Assembly: GCA_017437925.1 (NCBI GenBank)
Contig: JAFRWQ010000192.1
Location: 1-13,852 of the forward strand
Source of the DNA: Bacillota bacterium
GTDB taxonomy: Bacteria > Bacillota_A > Clostridia > Peptostreptococcales > Anaerovoracaceae
DNA length: 13,852 bases
Direction: 5' to 3'
Shown here: piece after piece, positions 1 to 6,089 of the stretch
How the letters are laid out: each line of letters opens with the position of its first letter
How positions within the stretch are numbered: position 1 is the stretch's first letter
The notes under the pieces: model-generated
What the model saw: only the letters and a program-made list of their open reading frames with translations
Database searches by the model: none
What the model was told of the DNA's origin: nothing
Program-made: the position numbers and the translations under genes

Positions 1-468
1 CGCTATGGCGACCCTTCTCTTCTGGCCTCCCGAAAGGGCGAAGGGCGACTTGCCCCCCACCTCGCCGGGATCAAGGCCGGTGAGCTTTAAGGCCTCAAGG
101 GCCTTCTTCTCGCAGTCCTCATCCGAAAACCCCATGTTTTTAGGTCCGAAGCACACGTCCTTAAAGACCGTCTCCTCAAAGAGCTGGTACTCGGGGTATT
201 GAAAGACCAGGCCTATCTTCTTCCTGACAGCCCTGGATTCCGGGCTTTTCTCGTTGACGTCCACCCCGTCGGCAAGGACCTGCCCCGCCGTGGGCTTCAT
301 CAGGCCGCAGATATGCTGAACCAGGGTGGTCTTGCCCGAACCGGTGTGGCCTATGAGGCATACCAGCTCTCCCCTGTCCAGGGTAAAGCTCACCTTGTCC
401 AAAGCCCTGGTCTCATAGGAAAGCCCGGGATTGTATACGTGATCCAGTTCCTTTACTTCAATGCGCAT
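1..468 (-). CDS. ecfA2: Energy-coupling factor transporter ATPase EcfA2 (3' end outside the window)
   Basis: This is one of the two cytoplasmic ATPases that power ECF-type vitamin and metal importers, working as an EcfA1-EcfA2 heterodimer on the EcfT scaffold and exchangeable S components. The first 156 residues are visible. Walker A is GHTGSGKT (40-47), the Q-loop is in GLVFQYPEYQLFEE with Gln90, and the ABC signature LSGGQ is at 145-149, followed by KRRVAIA where the window ends. The phrase FQYPEYQLFEE is typical of EcfA2 as opposed to EcfA1. Walker B and the switch His must lie beyond the edge; the family is about 280-290 aa. The ATG at 468 lies inside the end of ecfA1 (16-bp overlap), so the two are translationally coupled. 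EcfT would be expected further left but cannot be seen. The substrate cannot be inferred. Confidence 0.93.
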   Translation of the reverse strand, partial: MRIEVKELDHVYNPGLSYETRALDKVSFTLDRGELVCLIGHTGSGKTTLVQHICGLMKPTAGQVLADGVDVNEKSPESRAVRKKIGLVFQYPEYQLFEETVFKDVCFGPKNMGFSDEDCEKKALEALKLTGLDPGEVGGKSPFALSGGQKRRVAIA

Positions 469-1319
469 ACGGCCTCCGCCAGCTCCTCTTCAAACAGTAT
501 GCCCTCGGGAATATCAAGCCCCGCTCTTCTTAATACCGACGCCAGCTCTATGGTGAAGGGAAGCTCAAGCTTGAGCTCCCTCAGCCTTTCGCTGTCCTTA
601 AAGACCTCTCTGGGGGCCCCGTCCATGGCGAGCCTCCCCCTGTCCATCACTATCATCCTGTCGGCCCTGGCGGCCTCCTCCATGAAGTGGGTGATGAGCA
701 CTATGGTCTTGCCCTGGGCGTTGAGCCTTTTCAGTATATCCATCAGGTCCGCCCTGCCCTTGGGGTCCAGCATGGCGGTGGGTTCGTCCAAAACTATGCA
801 CTCGGGCCCCATGGCCAGTATGCCCGCTATCGCTATGCGCTGCTTCTGGCCTCCCGAGAGCAGGTGGGCGCCCTTCTTTCTGAATTCGTACATATCCACA
901 GCCTTGAGGGCCCTGTCGACCCTCTCCCTGATCTCGGCCGAGGGCACGCCCAGGTTCTCGGCCCCGAAGGCCACGTCGTCTTCCGCCACAGAGGACACCA
1001 GCTGGTTGTCAGGGTTCTGAAAGACCATGCCGACCCGGCGCCTGATCTCCCAGATGTTGTCCTCGACGGCGCTGTCAAGGCCGTCCACCAGCACCCTGCC
1101 CTCCTGGGGAACCAGCAGGGCGTTGAAATGCTTGGCAAGGGTCGACTTGCCCGAACCGTTGGAACCTGTGACCGCGACGAAGCTGCCCCGCTCTATCTCA
1201 AGGCTCAGGCCGTCTATGGCCTTTTCGGGCTTTTCGCTCTCGTCCTCAGACTCCTCGTAGCTGAAGGATATGTTCTCTATTTTGATTATGGGGTCTTTCG
1301 CTTTGATCTCTTCAGTCAT
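453..1319 (-). CDS. ecfA1: Energy-coupling factor transporter ATPase EcfA1
   Basis: This 288-aa protein is a full-length ATP-binding subunit of an ECF importer, the partner of the adjacent EcfA2. All nucleotide-binding motifs are intact: Walker A GSNGSGKST (52-60), Q-loop FQNPDNQLV with Gln101, signature LSGGQ (154-158), Walker B CIVLDEP (174-180) and the switch histidine His211 in LITHFMEE. The motif QNPDNQ marks EcfA1/CbiO1. An acidic insertion (EESEDESEKPEK, 22-33) sits in the first beta region, where homologues are usually shorter. The C-terminal 45 residues are the dimerisation domain usual for Ecf ATPases. The ATG at 1319 overlaps the stop of the upstream secreted-protein gene by 8 bp. 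Transcription probably comes from the promoter at 2783-2811. Confidence 0.95.
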   Translation of the reverse strand: MTEEIKAKDPIIKIENISFSYEESEDESEKPEKAIDGLSLEIERGSFVAVTGSNGSGKSTLAKHFNALLVPQEGRVLVDGLDSAVEDNIWEIRRRVGMVFQNPDNQLVSSVAEDDVAFGAENLGVPSAEIRERVDRALKAVDMYEFRKKGAHLLSGGQKQRIAIAGILAMGPECIVLDEPTAMLDPKGRADLMDILKRLNAQGKTIVLITHFMEEAARADRMIVMDRGRLAMDGAPREVFKDSERLRELKLELPFTIELASVLRRAGLDIPEGILFEEELAEAVCALK

Positions 1320-2751
1320 GGTCTATGCCTTTGCTGTCAAGCCAGAGGGCCTTTTCGCTTATGAGGCTGAGCAGTTTTTCGGATGGGGTCCTTCCCATCG
1401 AGATGAGCTTGTCCCTTAAGGCCGTAAGGTCTCCGTAGGTGAGGCTCACGTAGTCGCTGCCCGAATACTCTCCCCCGGCCGAAAGGGAGTACCAGAGGTC
1501 GTGGTCGGCCCTGACCCAGCCCTCCGACGTGTCGTATATTGCCTGAAGCAGCTTATCTGCGAGGAGCGAGCACTCTTCGTCGCCGAGCAGTTCTCCCAGG
1601 CCGTAGAGGGCGAGGCACTCGGCCGCCTGGTGGTTTAAGGAGGTGTGGACCGGGGCGCTTTGGCCGGGGCCGGAATAGTCGGCCACGAGCCAGCCTCCGT
1701 TTTCGGTCTCCGTGTGATTGCTTTCCGCGTTGGCCTTGTAAAATTCGGCGAAGCGCCTTACATTTTCGATCGAGGACAGCCCTCCCAGTTTTTCGTTTAT
1801 CAGAAGCCCGGTCTGCATCAGATCGGCGTTGAACCTGGTGTCGTAAAAGCCGGGGTCTATGCCGAAGCTCTCGCTGAGCCAGAGGCTCCTGGGCCCGGTA
1901 AGCCAGCAGCCCTCTTCGCTCTGGTTCTTCATGACGGTATCCCAGCAGGCGAGGCAGAGGTAAGGGGCCATGGGGCAGGAGCCGCAGAGCTCCGCCATGA
2001 GCCTGACTATGTAGCTCGCGGCGCAGAGGTAGTAGCCGCCCTCGCAGCTGGGTTCGTAGGCCTCGGGGACATTGCGGTAGTAGCCGTCAAAGAGCCAGCG
2101 GGCGGTCCCGTCGCTTATGTACCTGTCCCAGACTGTGACGCTGTTGTCAGCAGCCCAGTCGGGGGATGCCCCGTCCATTATCATGACCAGGGCGTCGGAA
2201 AAGCCCCGGGACGAACATGCGCCCAGGACCCTGATATCCGCGCCTCCCGCCTCGTTGAGGCTGATCTTAACCGCCCCTTCAAGCTCTTTAAGGCAGCGGA
2301 CAGCCCCGCTCCCAAGATCTTCGTAGCTTTGGGGAAGGTTCACGAAGAGCCTGCGGCCTTCGGTCTCGACGCTGAGGTTCTCGCAGCGTATCAGCCCCTC
2401 TTCTATGGGATGGGCGGTCCAGCTTCCGTCTTCGTCCTTGTACCTTAAATGGGCCTTGGATGCGTCGGCGAGGCTGAGTTCGTAGAAACAGACCCCGGCA
2501 AAGGCTTCGGACTCCTTTTCGGAAGCGCCTTCGGCCCTCAGCATTATGACCATGGCGTCCGAAAAATCGTAGACCCTCTGGTAAAAGCCGAATACGCCCC
2601 CGTCCCTTTCGCTCTCGTAGACCCGGCAGGCGATATTGCCCGCTGCGAAGTCCCTCGCCTCGGAGTAATCGCCTATGGGGAAAGGCGACAGCACCAGGAT
2701 CCAGGACAGCAGGGCCGCCAATATTCTGTTGACTGCGGTGCCGGCGATCAT
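1312..2751 (-). CDS. Secreted protein of unknown function, possible alpha/alpha-toroid fold
   Basis: I do not recognise this 479-aa protein with certainty. Its N-terminus has a signal peptide or membrane anchor (one Arg, then the hydrophobic stretch ILAALLSWILVLSPFPIG, residues 10-27), so it is probably exported. Residues about 40-200 look beta-rich. From about 215 to 475 there are repeated helical segments with aromatic and Gly turns, such as YDTRFNADLMQTGLLINEK (303-321) and HTSLNHQAAECLALYGLGE (369-387). This pattern resembles alpha/alpha-toroid proteins such as glycan epimerases, lyases and glycosidases, but no catalytic motif could be assigned. It has many cysteines for an exported protein (for example 244, 256, 259, 266, 269, 282). 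The ATG at 2751 has GGGAG 5 nt upstream. It is the first gene of the operon and overlaps ecfA1 by 8 bp, so a role linked to uptake is possible but is inference. Confidence 0.7.
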   Translation of the reverse strand: MIAGTAVNRILAALLSWILVLSPFPIGDYSEARDFAAGNIACRVYESERDGGVFGFYQRVYDFSDAMVIMLRAEGASEKESEAFAGVCFYELSLADASKAHLRYKDEDGSWTAHPIEEGLIRCENLSVETEGRRLFVNLPQSYEDLGSGAVRCLKELEGAVKISLNEAGGADIRVLGACSSRGFSDALVMIMDGASPDWAADNSVTVWDRYISDGTARWLFDGYYRNVPEAYEPSCEGGYYLCAASYIVRLMAELCGSCPMAPYLCLACWDTVMKNQSEEGCWLTGPRSLWLSESFGIDPGFYDTRFNADLMQTGLLINEKLGGLSSIENVRRFAEFYKANAESNHTETENGGWLVADYSGPGQSAPVHTSLNHQAAECLALYGLGELLGDEECSLLADKLLQAIYDTSEGWVRADHDLWYSLSAGGEYSGSDYVSLTYGDLTALRDKLISMGRTPSEKLLSLISEKALWLDSKGIDHD

Positions 2752-2782
2752 AAGGCTCCCTTCTTCAAAAGCATAGCAAATA

Positions 2783-2811
2783 ATTATACTTTTTTTCCGG
2801 CTCTCTTACAA
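2783..2811 (-). promoter_or_regulatory. Sigma-70 promoter of the secreted protein-ecfA1-ecfA2 operon
   Basis: On the minus strand the -35 box is TTGTAA (2806-2811) and the -10 box is a perfect TATAAT (2783-2788), 17 bp apart. Transcription would start near 2776, about 25 nt before the ATG at 2751, leaving room for the ribosome binding site and no regulatory leader. Confidence 0.7.
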
Positions 2812-2870
2812 GCTTTATATGTCAAAGACAGGCAGGACGCTCCTTTACGGGGCAAAAAACTCCCCCGCTG

Positions 2871-2899
2871 TGGCGAAAAGGTCCTTATTGTGGTATCAT
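2871..2899 (+). promoter_or_regulatory. Possible extended -10 promoter for the small membrane protein-pcp pair
   Basis: A TGGTATCAT extended -10 (hexamer TATCAT, 2894-2899) lies 17 bp downstream of a poor -35 match, TGGCGA (2871-2876). It precedes the ATG at 2924 by about 25 bp. The only other candidate is GATATA near 2904, which has no -35. This is a weak call, supported mostly by position. Confidence 0.3.
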
Positions 2900-2923
2900 G
2901 CTTGATATACGAGGAGGCTCTCC

Positions 2924-3301
2924 ATGAAAGAAACCGGCAAAAAAGATTCAGGCAAAAAAGAAACGACGGCTAAAAAAACGGGAATGAAAGGCGTAGGCAT
3001 AAGCGTCATAATCCTGGGCGTGGTATATTTCATCGCCAACGTCCTGGGGGACGCCGCCAAAGCCGCCGAAAACGGAGCCTCCAGCCTGGGGCTCAAGGAC
3101 CTGTCCTATGCCTCCCTGGAAGGATTGGGCATTATCGTGCTCGGTATATGCGTCATCCTCCTTCACAATATACGTACCGAATTCAGCGAAAAGGAAAAGG
3201 AGAAGAAAAACGATGAAGCTGCTGCTCGCAGGGTTCGAACCGTTCGGGGGAGAACCGTTAAACCCGGCCCTCGAATCGGTAAAACTGGTAAGATCTCCTG
3301 A
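2924..3301 (+). CDS. Small two-helix membrane protein, function unknown
   Basis: This 125-aa protein is not recognised. It opens with a very basic Lys/Thr-rich segment (residues 1-22), followed by two hydrophobic helices at about 23-42 (GVGISVIILGVVYFIANVLG) and 66-82 (EGLGIIVLGICVILLHN), joined by an Ala/Gly-rich loop, then a charged Glu/Lys tail. The start is well supported: GAGGAGG at 2911-2917 is 6 nt before the ATG. The last 29 residues (97-125) are read from DNA that also encodes the N-terminus of pcp in another frame, an 89-bp overlap. This tail is Arg/Lys-rich and shows no pattern of its own. Either the overlap is real or a frameshift has removed an earlier stop. The gene is probably co-transcribed with pcp. 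Confidence 0.7.
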   Translation: MKETGKKDSGKKETTAKKTGMKGVGISVIILGVVYFIANVLGDAAKAAENGASSLGLKDLSYASLEGLGIIVLGICVILLHNIRTEFSEKEKEKKNDEAAARRVRTVRGRTVKPGPRIGKTGKIS

Positions 3302-3812
3302 AGGTATCGATCTGGTGAAGCTTGAGATACCCTGCCTCTTCGAAAAGTGCATCGAAGAGGTCATGAAGGCCGCCGAAAAGGAAAAGCCCGACGTCATAGT
3401 CTGCGTCGGCCAGGCGGGAGGAAGAGGGGCCGTTACCCCCGAAAGGGTCGCCATCAACGTGATGGACGCCCGCATACCCGACAACGGAGGCTATCAGCCC
3501 AAAGACCTTCCCATAAGGGAGGACGGGCCCGCCGCCTACTTCGCTACCATTCCCGTGAGGGCCATGACCGAAGCCATAGCGGCTGCCGGAGTCCCCGCCG
3601 CCCTTTCCAACACCGCGGGGACCTTCTGCTGCAACAACGTTATGTACGGAGTGCTGCACGAGATCGCAAAGGCAGGCCTTCCCATCAGGGCCGGCTTCAT
3701 CCACGTTCCCTGCATACCCGAACAGCTGCCCCGCTTTAAAGAAGGCACTCCGGCCCTCCCCCTGGAGGACATAGTGAAAGCCCTCGAGGCAGCCCTGGGA
3801 GCGATAGGGTAA
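3213..3812 (+). CDS. pcp: Pyrrolidone-carboxylate (pyroglutamyl) peptidase I
   Basis: This cytoplasmic cysteine peptidase (family C15) removes N-terminal pyroglutamate from peptides. The 199-aa length is slightly below the usual 200-215. The family landmarks are present: LLLAGFEPFGG at the N-terminus (3-13), Glu77 in the TPERVAIN motif, the nucleophile Cys140 in GTFCCNNVMY, and His164 in GFIHVPCIPEQ, which together form the Glu/Cys/His triad. The start chosen is the ATG at 3213, because MKLLLAGFEPFGG is the normal family N-terminus and AGGAGA lies about 10 nt upstream; an open frame extends back to 3108 but is only the other frame of the upstream gene. Its start lies within the upstream membrane-protein gene, and a strong terminator follows 24 nt after the stop. 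Peptide degradation fits the amidohydrolases further right. Confidence 0.95.
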   Translation: MKLLLAGFEPFGGEPLNPALESVKLVRSPEGIDLVKLEIPCLFEKCIEEVMKAAEKEKPDVIVCVGQAGGRGAVTPERVAINVMDARIPDNGGYQPKDLPIREDGPAAYFATIPVRAMTEAIAAAGVPAALSNTAGTFCCNNVMYGVLHEIAKAGLPIRAGFIHVPCIPEQLPRFKEGTPALPLEDIVKALEAALGAIG

Positions 3813-3836
3813 GACTGCGCAAAGATAAGAGCATTC

Positions 3837-3862
3837 AAAAAGACGCCCTTGGGCGTCTTTTT
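3837..3862. terminator. Bidirectional intrinsic terminator after pcp and the small minus-strand ORF
   Basis: A perfect 12-bp palindrome (AAAAAGACGCCC, TT loop, GGGCGTCTTTTT) gives a GC-rich stem followed by a T-run on both strands. It ends pcp on the plus strand and equally the leftward unit that starts at the 4160-4188 promoter. Confidence 0.9.
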
Positions 3863-3886
3863 CTTCGGTCTTGTTTTGCCGGGATC

Positions 3887-4030
3887 CTATTCGGTGAGTA
3901 TCTTTTCGGCCTTTCTCTGCAGCTCCCTCCATCCCTCGTCCTTAAGGCTCCTGAAGGAAAGCAATATCTTAAGCATAAGGCTTTTGGGCATCGTTTTGAG
4001 CTCGTCCTCCGATATGGCGCCGAAGTCCAT
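3887..4030 (-). CDS. Small ORF of 47 aa, possibly a remnant of a larger gene
   Basis: A short minus-strand reading frame begins MDFGAISEDELKTMPKSL and ends GWRELQRKAEKILTE before a TAG stop. It is amphipathic and helical in character, and its codon use (AGG, ATA, CTT, AAG, GCC) matches the neighbouring GC-rich genes, which favours real coding. The frame stays open a further six codons upstream (to 4048) without another ATG, and AAGGGG is only 1 nt from the ATG, too close for a normal ribosome binding site. It may therefore be the C-terminal remnant of a lost gene, or start at a non-ATG codon. It lies between a good promoter (4160-4188) and a terminator (3837-3862), so the region is probably transcribed. 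No family was recognised. Confidence 0.35.
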   Translation of the reverse strand: MDFGAISEDELKTMPKSLMLKILLSFRSLKDEGWRELQRKAEKILTE

Positions 4031-4159
4031 ACCCCTTATCAGCGCACTTTAACAGTGTTATCACATACTATTCCGGGGGATCTCCGGCGGCGGACTGATG
4101 TCGCTGCCCGGGGCAAGAACTAAAAAACAAAGGATCGTTATTAAGTTTTCTTCTGTAAT

Positions 4160-4188
4160 ATTATAGCACAAAAGGCCTATTTTTGCAA
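4160..4188 (-). promoter_or_regulatory. Strong sigma-70 promoter directed leftward
   Basis: On the minus strand TTGCAA (4183-4188) and TATAAT (4160-4165) are 17 bp apart, with a TGTGC extended -10 directly before TATAAT. Transcription would start near 4152 and run through the small ORF to the terminator at 3837-3862, giving a transcript of about 315 nt with a leader of about 120 nt. Confidence 0.7.
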
Positions 4189-4291
4189 ATTCGGAGGTAT
4201 CCTGAGGGCTTGCAAATTGTGCTTTGATGCCAATTATTCATGAATAAACACGCATATATTTATCGATCGACCATTAAAAATGCCCTCGAAA

Positions 4292-4340
4292 TAAAAAAAT
4301 GAAGACCTGCGCGGGCGTTTCGCCGGACGCAGATCTTCAG
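4292..4340 (-). terminator. Intrinsic terminator of the amidohydrolase-copA-M81 operon
   Basis: Reading the minus strand, an imperfect GC-rich hairpin (outer arms TGAAGA/TCTTCA, inner arms GGCG/CGCC, 4300-4339) is followed by a run of seven T residues (A residues at 4293-4299 on the plus strand). It lies about 30 nt after the M81 stop codon. Confidence 0.85.
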
Positions 4341-4372
4341 TCTAATTTTGTTTCGTATCGGCCCTTTCTTCC

Positions 4373-5857
4373 CTAGTACACCGTATCCGGATCGAGAGGA
4401 TAGATGGGCCTCCTCAGGTTCTTGTACTCGAGGAGGGAGTAGTTGGCGGTGTGTATGCCGGCCGGGTTGGTGGGAACTATGGCCTTGGCGCGGGGCTGGA
4501 AGTAAGCCCTGAAGTGGTTGGTCGATTTGATGCCCACCAGCCTGTAATCGTTGATATCGATGCCCAGGATGTCGAAGAGGCAGTCGTCCAGGGTCTGCTT
4601 GGCGAGGACGGAGATCACGATTATGTCTGCATTGCCCTTTCTGATGAGGGCCGTGGGGCCGTAATCCAGGGGGTTGCCCCTGCCCATGTCGGATTTGGTC
4701 ACGGTCTTGCCGTCCGAGAGGGCGATGACCTCGAAGTCCTCTATGGGGACCGAAGGCCCGTGGATATGATCGAAGTGGCCTCCCAGCTCTCCGCTGACCT
4801 TTCCGCCTATGCCCGCCTCGTGGGCTTTCGCCGCGATGACGGGGTCGAGTATGTAGTCGAATACGGTGCCGGGAAGGTCCCTCTTTAAGAACTCCATGAG
4901 CAGCCAGGTGCCGTCGCCGGGGCAACCTCCGCCGGGATTGTCGGAAGCCTCGTTGATGACGACAAAGCCTTCTCCGGGGATGGCGAGAGCCCTGTCCACA
5001 GCCTCGTCCGGCAGCAGCAGCTCGACGTCCAGCTTGTGCCTGTTGTCCCAGATCCAGCGGGCCAAGGCGTCGGCGTGGGCCTTGCCGTTGACGCCCTTCC
5101 TGGCGACGACAACGGCGGAAGAACCGGCGAATTCGACGTCGGTATAGGGGAAACCGTGGAAGAAGGTGGCGTCCACCAGACCGTTCTCCTTCGCGTATTC
5201 GGCCACGTGGTCCTTGAACTCCTTCATGGGCTGATTGAAGGTGCAGGCTATGCAGCAGCTGGTCAGCATGGGAAGCCTTGTGAAGGAGGTCTCTATCTCG
5301 TATCTGCCCTCCATCAGGTCGTTCAAGACCCTCAGAGCCCGCTCTCCCGCTTCAAAGCAGTCCACGTGGGGATATTCCTTGATGCCGAAGAGGCCGTTTG
5401 CCAGAGTCGTCATTTCCTCGGTTATGTTGGCGTGAAGGTCCAGGGTGACACAGATGGGCATCTTATCCCCCACGATCTTCCTGGTCTCTCTTAAAATGTA
5501 GCCCTCAAGATCGGGGGTCTCCTCGGCGGCTCCGGCCCCGTGAAGGGAAAGGCAGAGACCGTCGATGCTGTCCTTTTCTTCTTTGAGCTTTTCAAGGAAG
5601 CGCCCGACCACCATGTCCCTGGTCTCTTTGAGTATGAGCGGGCCCGCGCTGCCTATGGTGAAGGAGGGGACCAGCTCGACGCCCAGCTCGTCGGCAGCCT
5701 TTATCATGCCGCTGATCCAGCCGGTCTTGCCTCGGAAGAAGCTGAGGACCTCGTCGCCCTCGTGGTAGCCGCTTAGGGTCCAGCGCCTGAAATCGCCGAT
5801 ATCCGACGAAAAGGTGTTGGTCTCGTGGCTGATGACCGTCGTAAGTACTCTCTTCAT
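4373..5857 (-). CDS. M81 family metallopeptidase (MlrC-like)
   Basis: This 494-aa protein belongs to the M81 family, named after MlrC (the enzyme for the last step of microcystin breakdown); most relatives are of unknown substrate and are thought to hydrolyse small peptides or amides with zinc. Visible features are the N-terminal ISHETNTFS (9-17), a metal-site pattern with Asp140 and His142 in LDLHANIT and His164 in YPHVD, the conserved SDNPGGGCPGDGT (305-317), and a C-terminal domain ending RRPIYPLDPD. The length is typical. The ATG at 5857 has GGGAGG about 7 nt upstream, within the 16-bp gap after copA. It is the last gene of the operon, followed by a terminator. With an M20D amidohydrolase in the same operon it probably acts in catabolism of a peptide-like compound; no transporter is present here to hint at the substrate. 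Confidence 0.9.
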   Translation of the reverse strand: MKRVLTTVISHETNTFSSDIGDFRRWTLSGYHEGDEVLSFFRGKTGWISGMIKAADELGVELVPSFTIGSAGPLILKETRDMVVGRFLEKLKEEKDSIDGLCLSLHGAGAAEETPDLEGYILRETRKIVGDKMPICVTLDLHANITEEMTTLANGLFGIKEYPHVDCFEAGERALRVLNDLMEGRYEIETSFTRLPMLTSCCIACTFNQPMKEFKDHVAEYAKENGLVDATFFHGFPYTDVEFAGSSAVVVARKGVNGKAHADALARWIWDNRHKLDVELLLPDEAVDRALAIPGEGFVVINEASDNPGGGCPGDGTWLLMEFLKRDLPGTVFDYILDPVIAAKAHEAGIGGKVSGELGGHFDHIHGPSVPIEDFEVIALSDGKTVTKSDMGRGNPLDYGPTALIRKGNADIIVISVLAKQTLDDCLFDILGIDINDYRLVGIKSTNHFRAYFQPRAKAIVPTNPAGIHTANYSLLEYKNLRRPIYPLDPDTVY

Positions 5858-5873
5858 AAAGCAGCCTCCCGCT

Positions 5874-6089
5874 CTACACGGCGGCGGTGCCCGCGAACTC
5901 GTAGCCGGCGTCCTCGATCGCGGCCTTGAAGGTCTCGTCGCTGATCTCGGCGTTCATGGTGACTATCGCGTTTTTGTTCTCAAGGGAGACCTCGGCAGCC
6001 TCGACGCCTTCTATGCCCTCAAGGGCCCTCTTGACGTGCTTTACGCAATTGGGGCACATCATGCCGTTTACTTTGACTTCCTTTTTCAT
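5874..6089 (-). CDS. Possible internal CopZ-like copper chaperone within copA
   Basis: An in-frame ATG at 6089 inside the copA frame begins MKKEVKVNGMMCPNCV and would give a 71-aa protein, the normal size of a free CopZ chaperone, with the CxxC copper site (Cys12, Cys15 in its own numbering). It is preceded by AAAGGAGA, 8 nt before the ATG, a much better ribosome binding site than that of the copA GTG itself. Domain boundaries agree: the internal start coincides with the first residue of the HMA fold, after the linker. Two explanations fit: the same DNA makes both a CopA with an attached domain and a free chaperone, or this is a former copA-copZ pair fused by loss of a stop codon with the old start retained. 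Internal translation is inference. Confidence 0.4.
   Translation of the reverse strand: MKKEVKVNGMMCPNCVKHVKRALEGIEGVEAAEVSLENKNAIVTMNAEISDETFKAAIEDAGYEFAGTAAV

Larger units (their letters stand above)
4031..4372. other. Intergenic region between the small ORF and the M81 gene
   Basis: No gene was found here. It holds a GC-rich leader-like stretch (4031-4130), an AT-rich segment with a good leftward promoter (4160-4188), two copies of TTGCAAATT (4183-4191 and near 4211), the inverted pair AGCACAA (4165-4171) and TTGTGCT (4217-4223) on either side of them, and the terminator of the M81 operon (4292-4340). No tRNA or recognised riboswitch was seen. Confidence 0.6.

Noticed and set aside
687..1364. 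Plus-strand open frame opposite ecfA1
   Set aside because: It is antisense to intact Walker A, signature and Walker B motifs, and no ribosome binding site or family was seen.
1645..2448. Plus-strand open frame opposite the secreted-protein gene
   Set aside because: The minus-strand frame has promoter, ribosome binding site, signal peptide and operon overlap; this one has none of these.
3849..4052. Plus-strand frame starting in the pcp terminator loop
   Set aside because: It begins inside the terminator, and the opposite strand has a better small ORF with native codon use.
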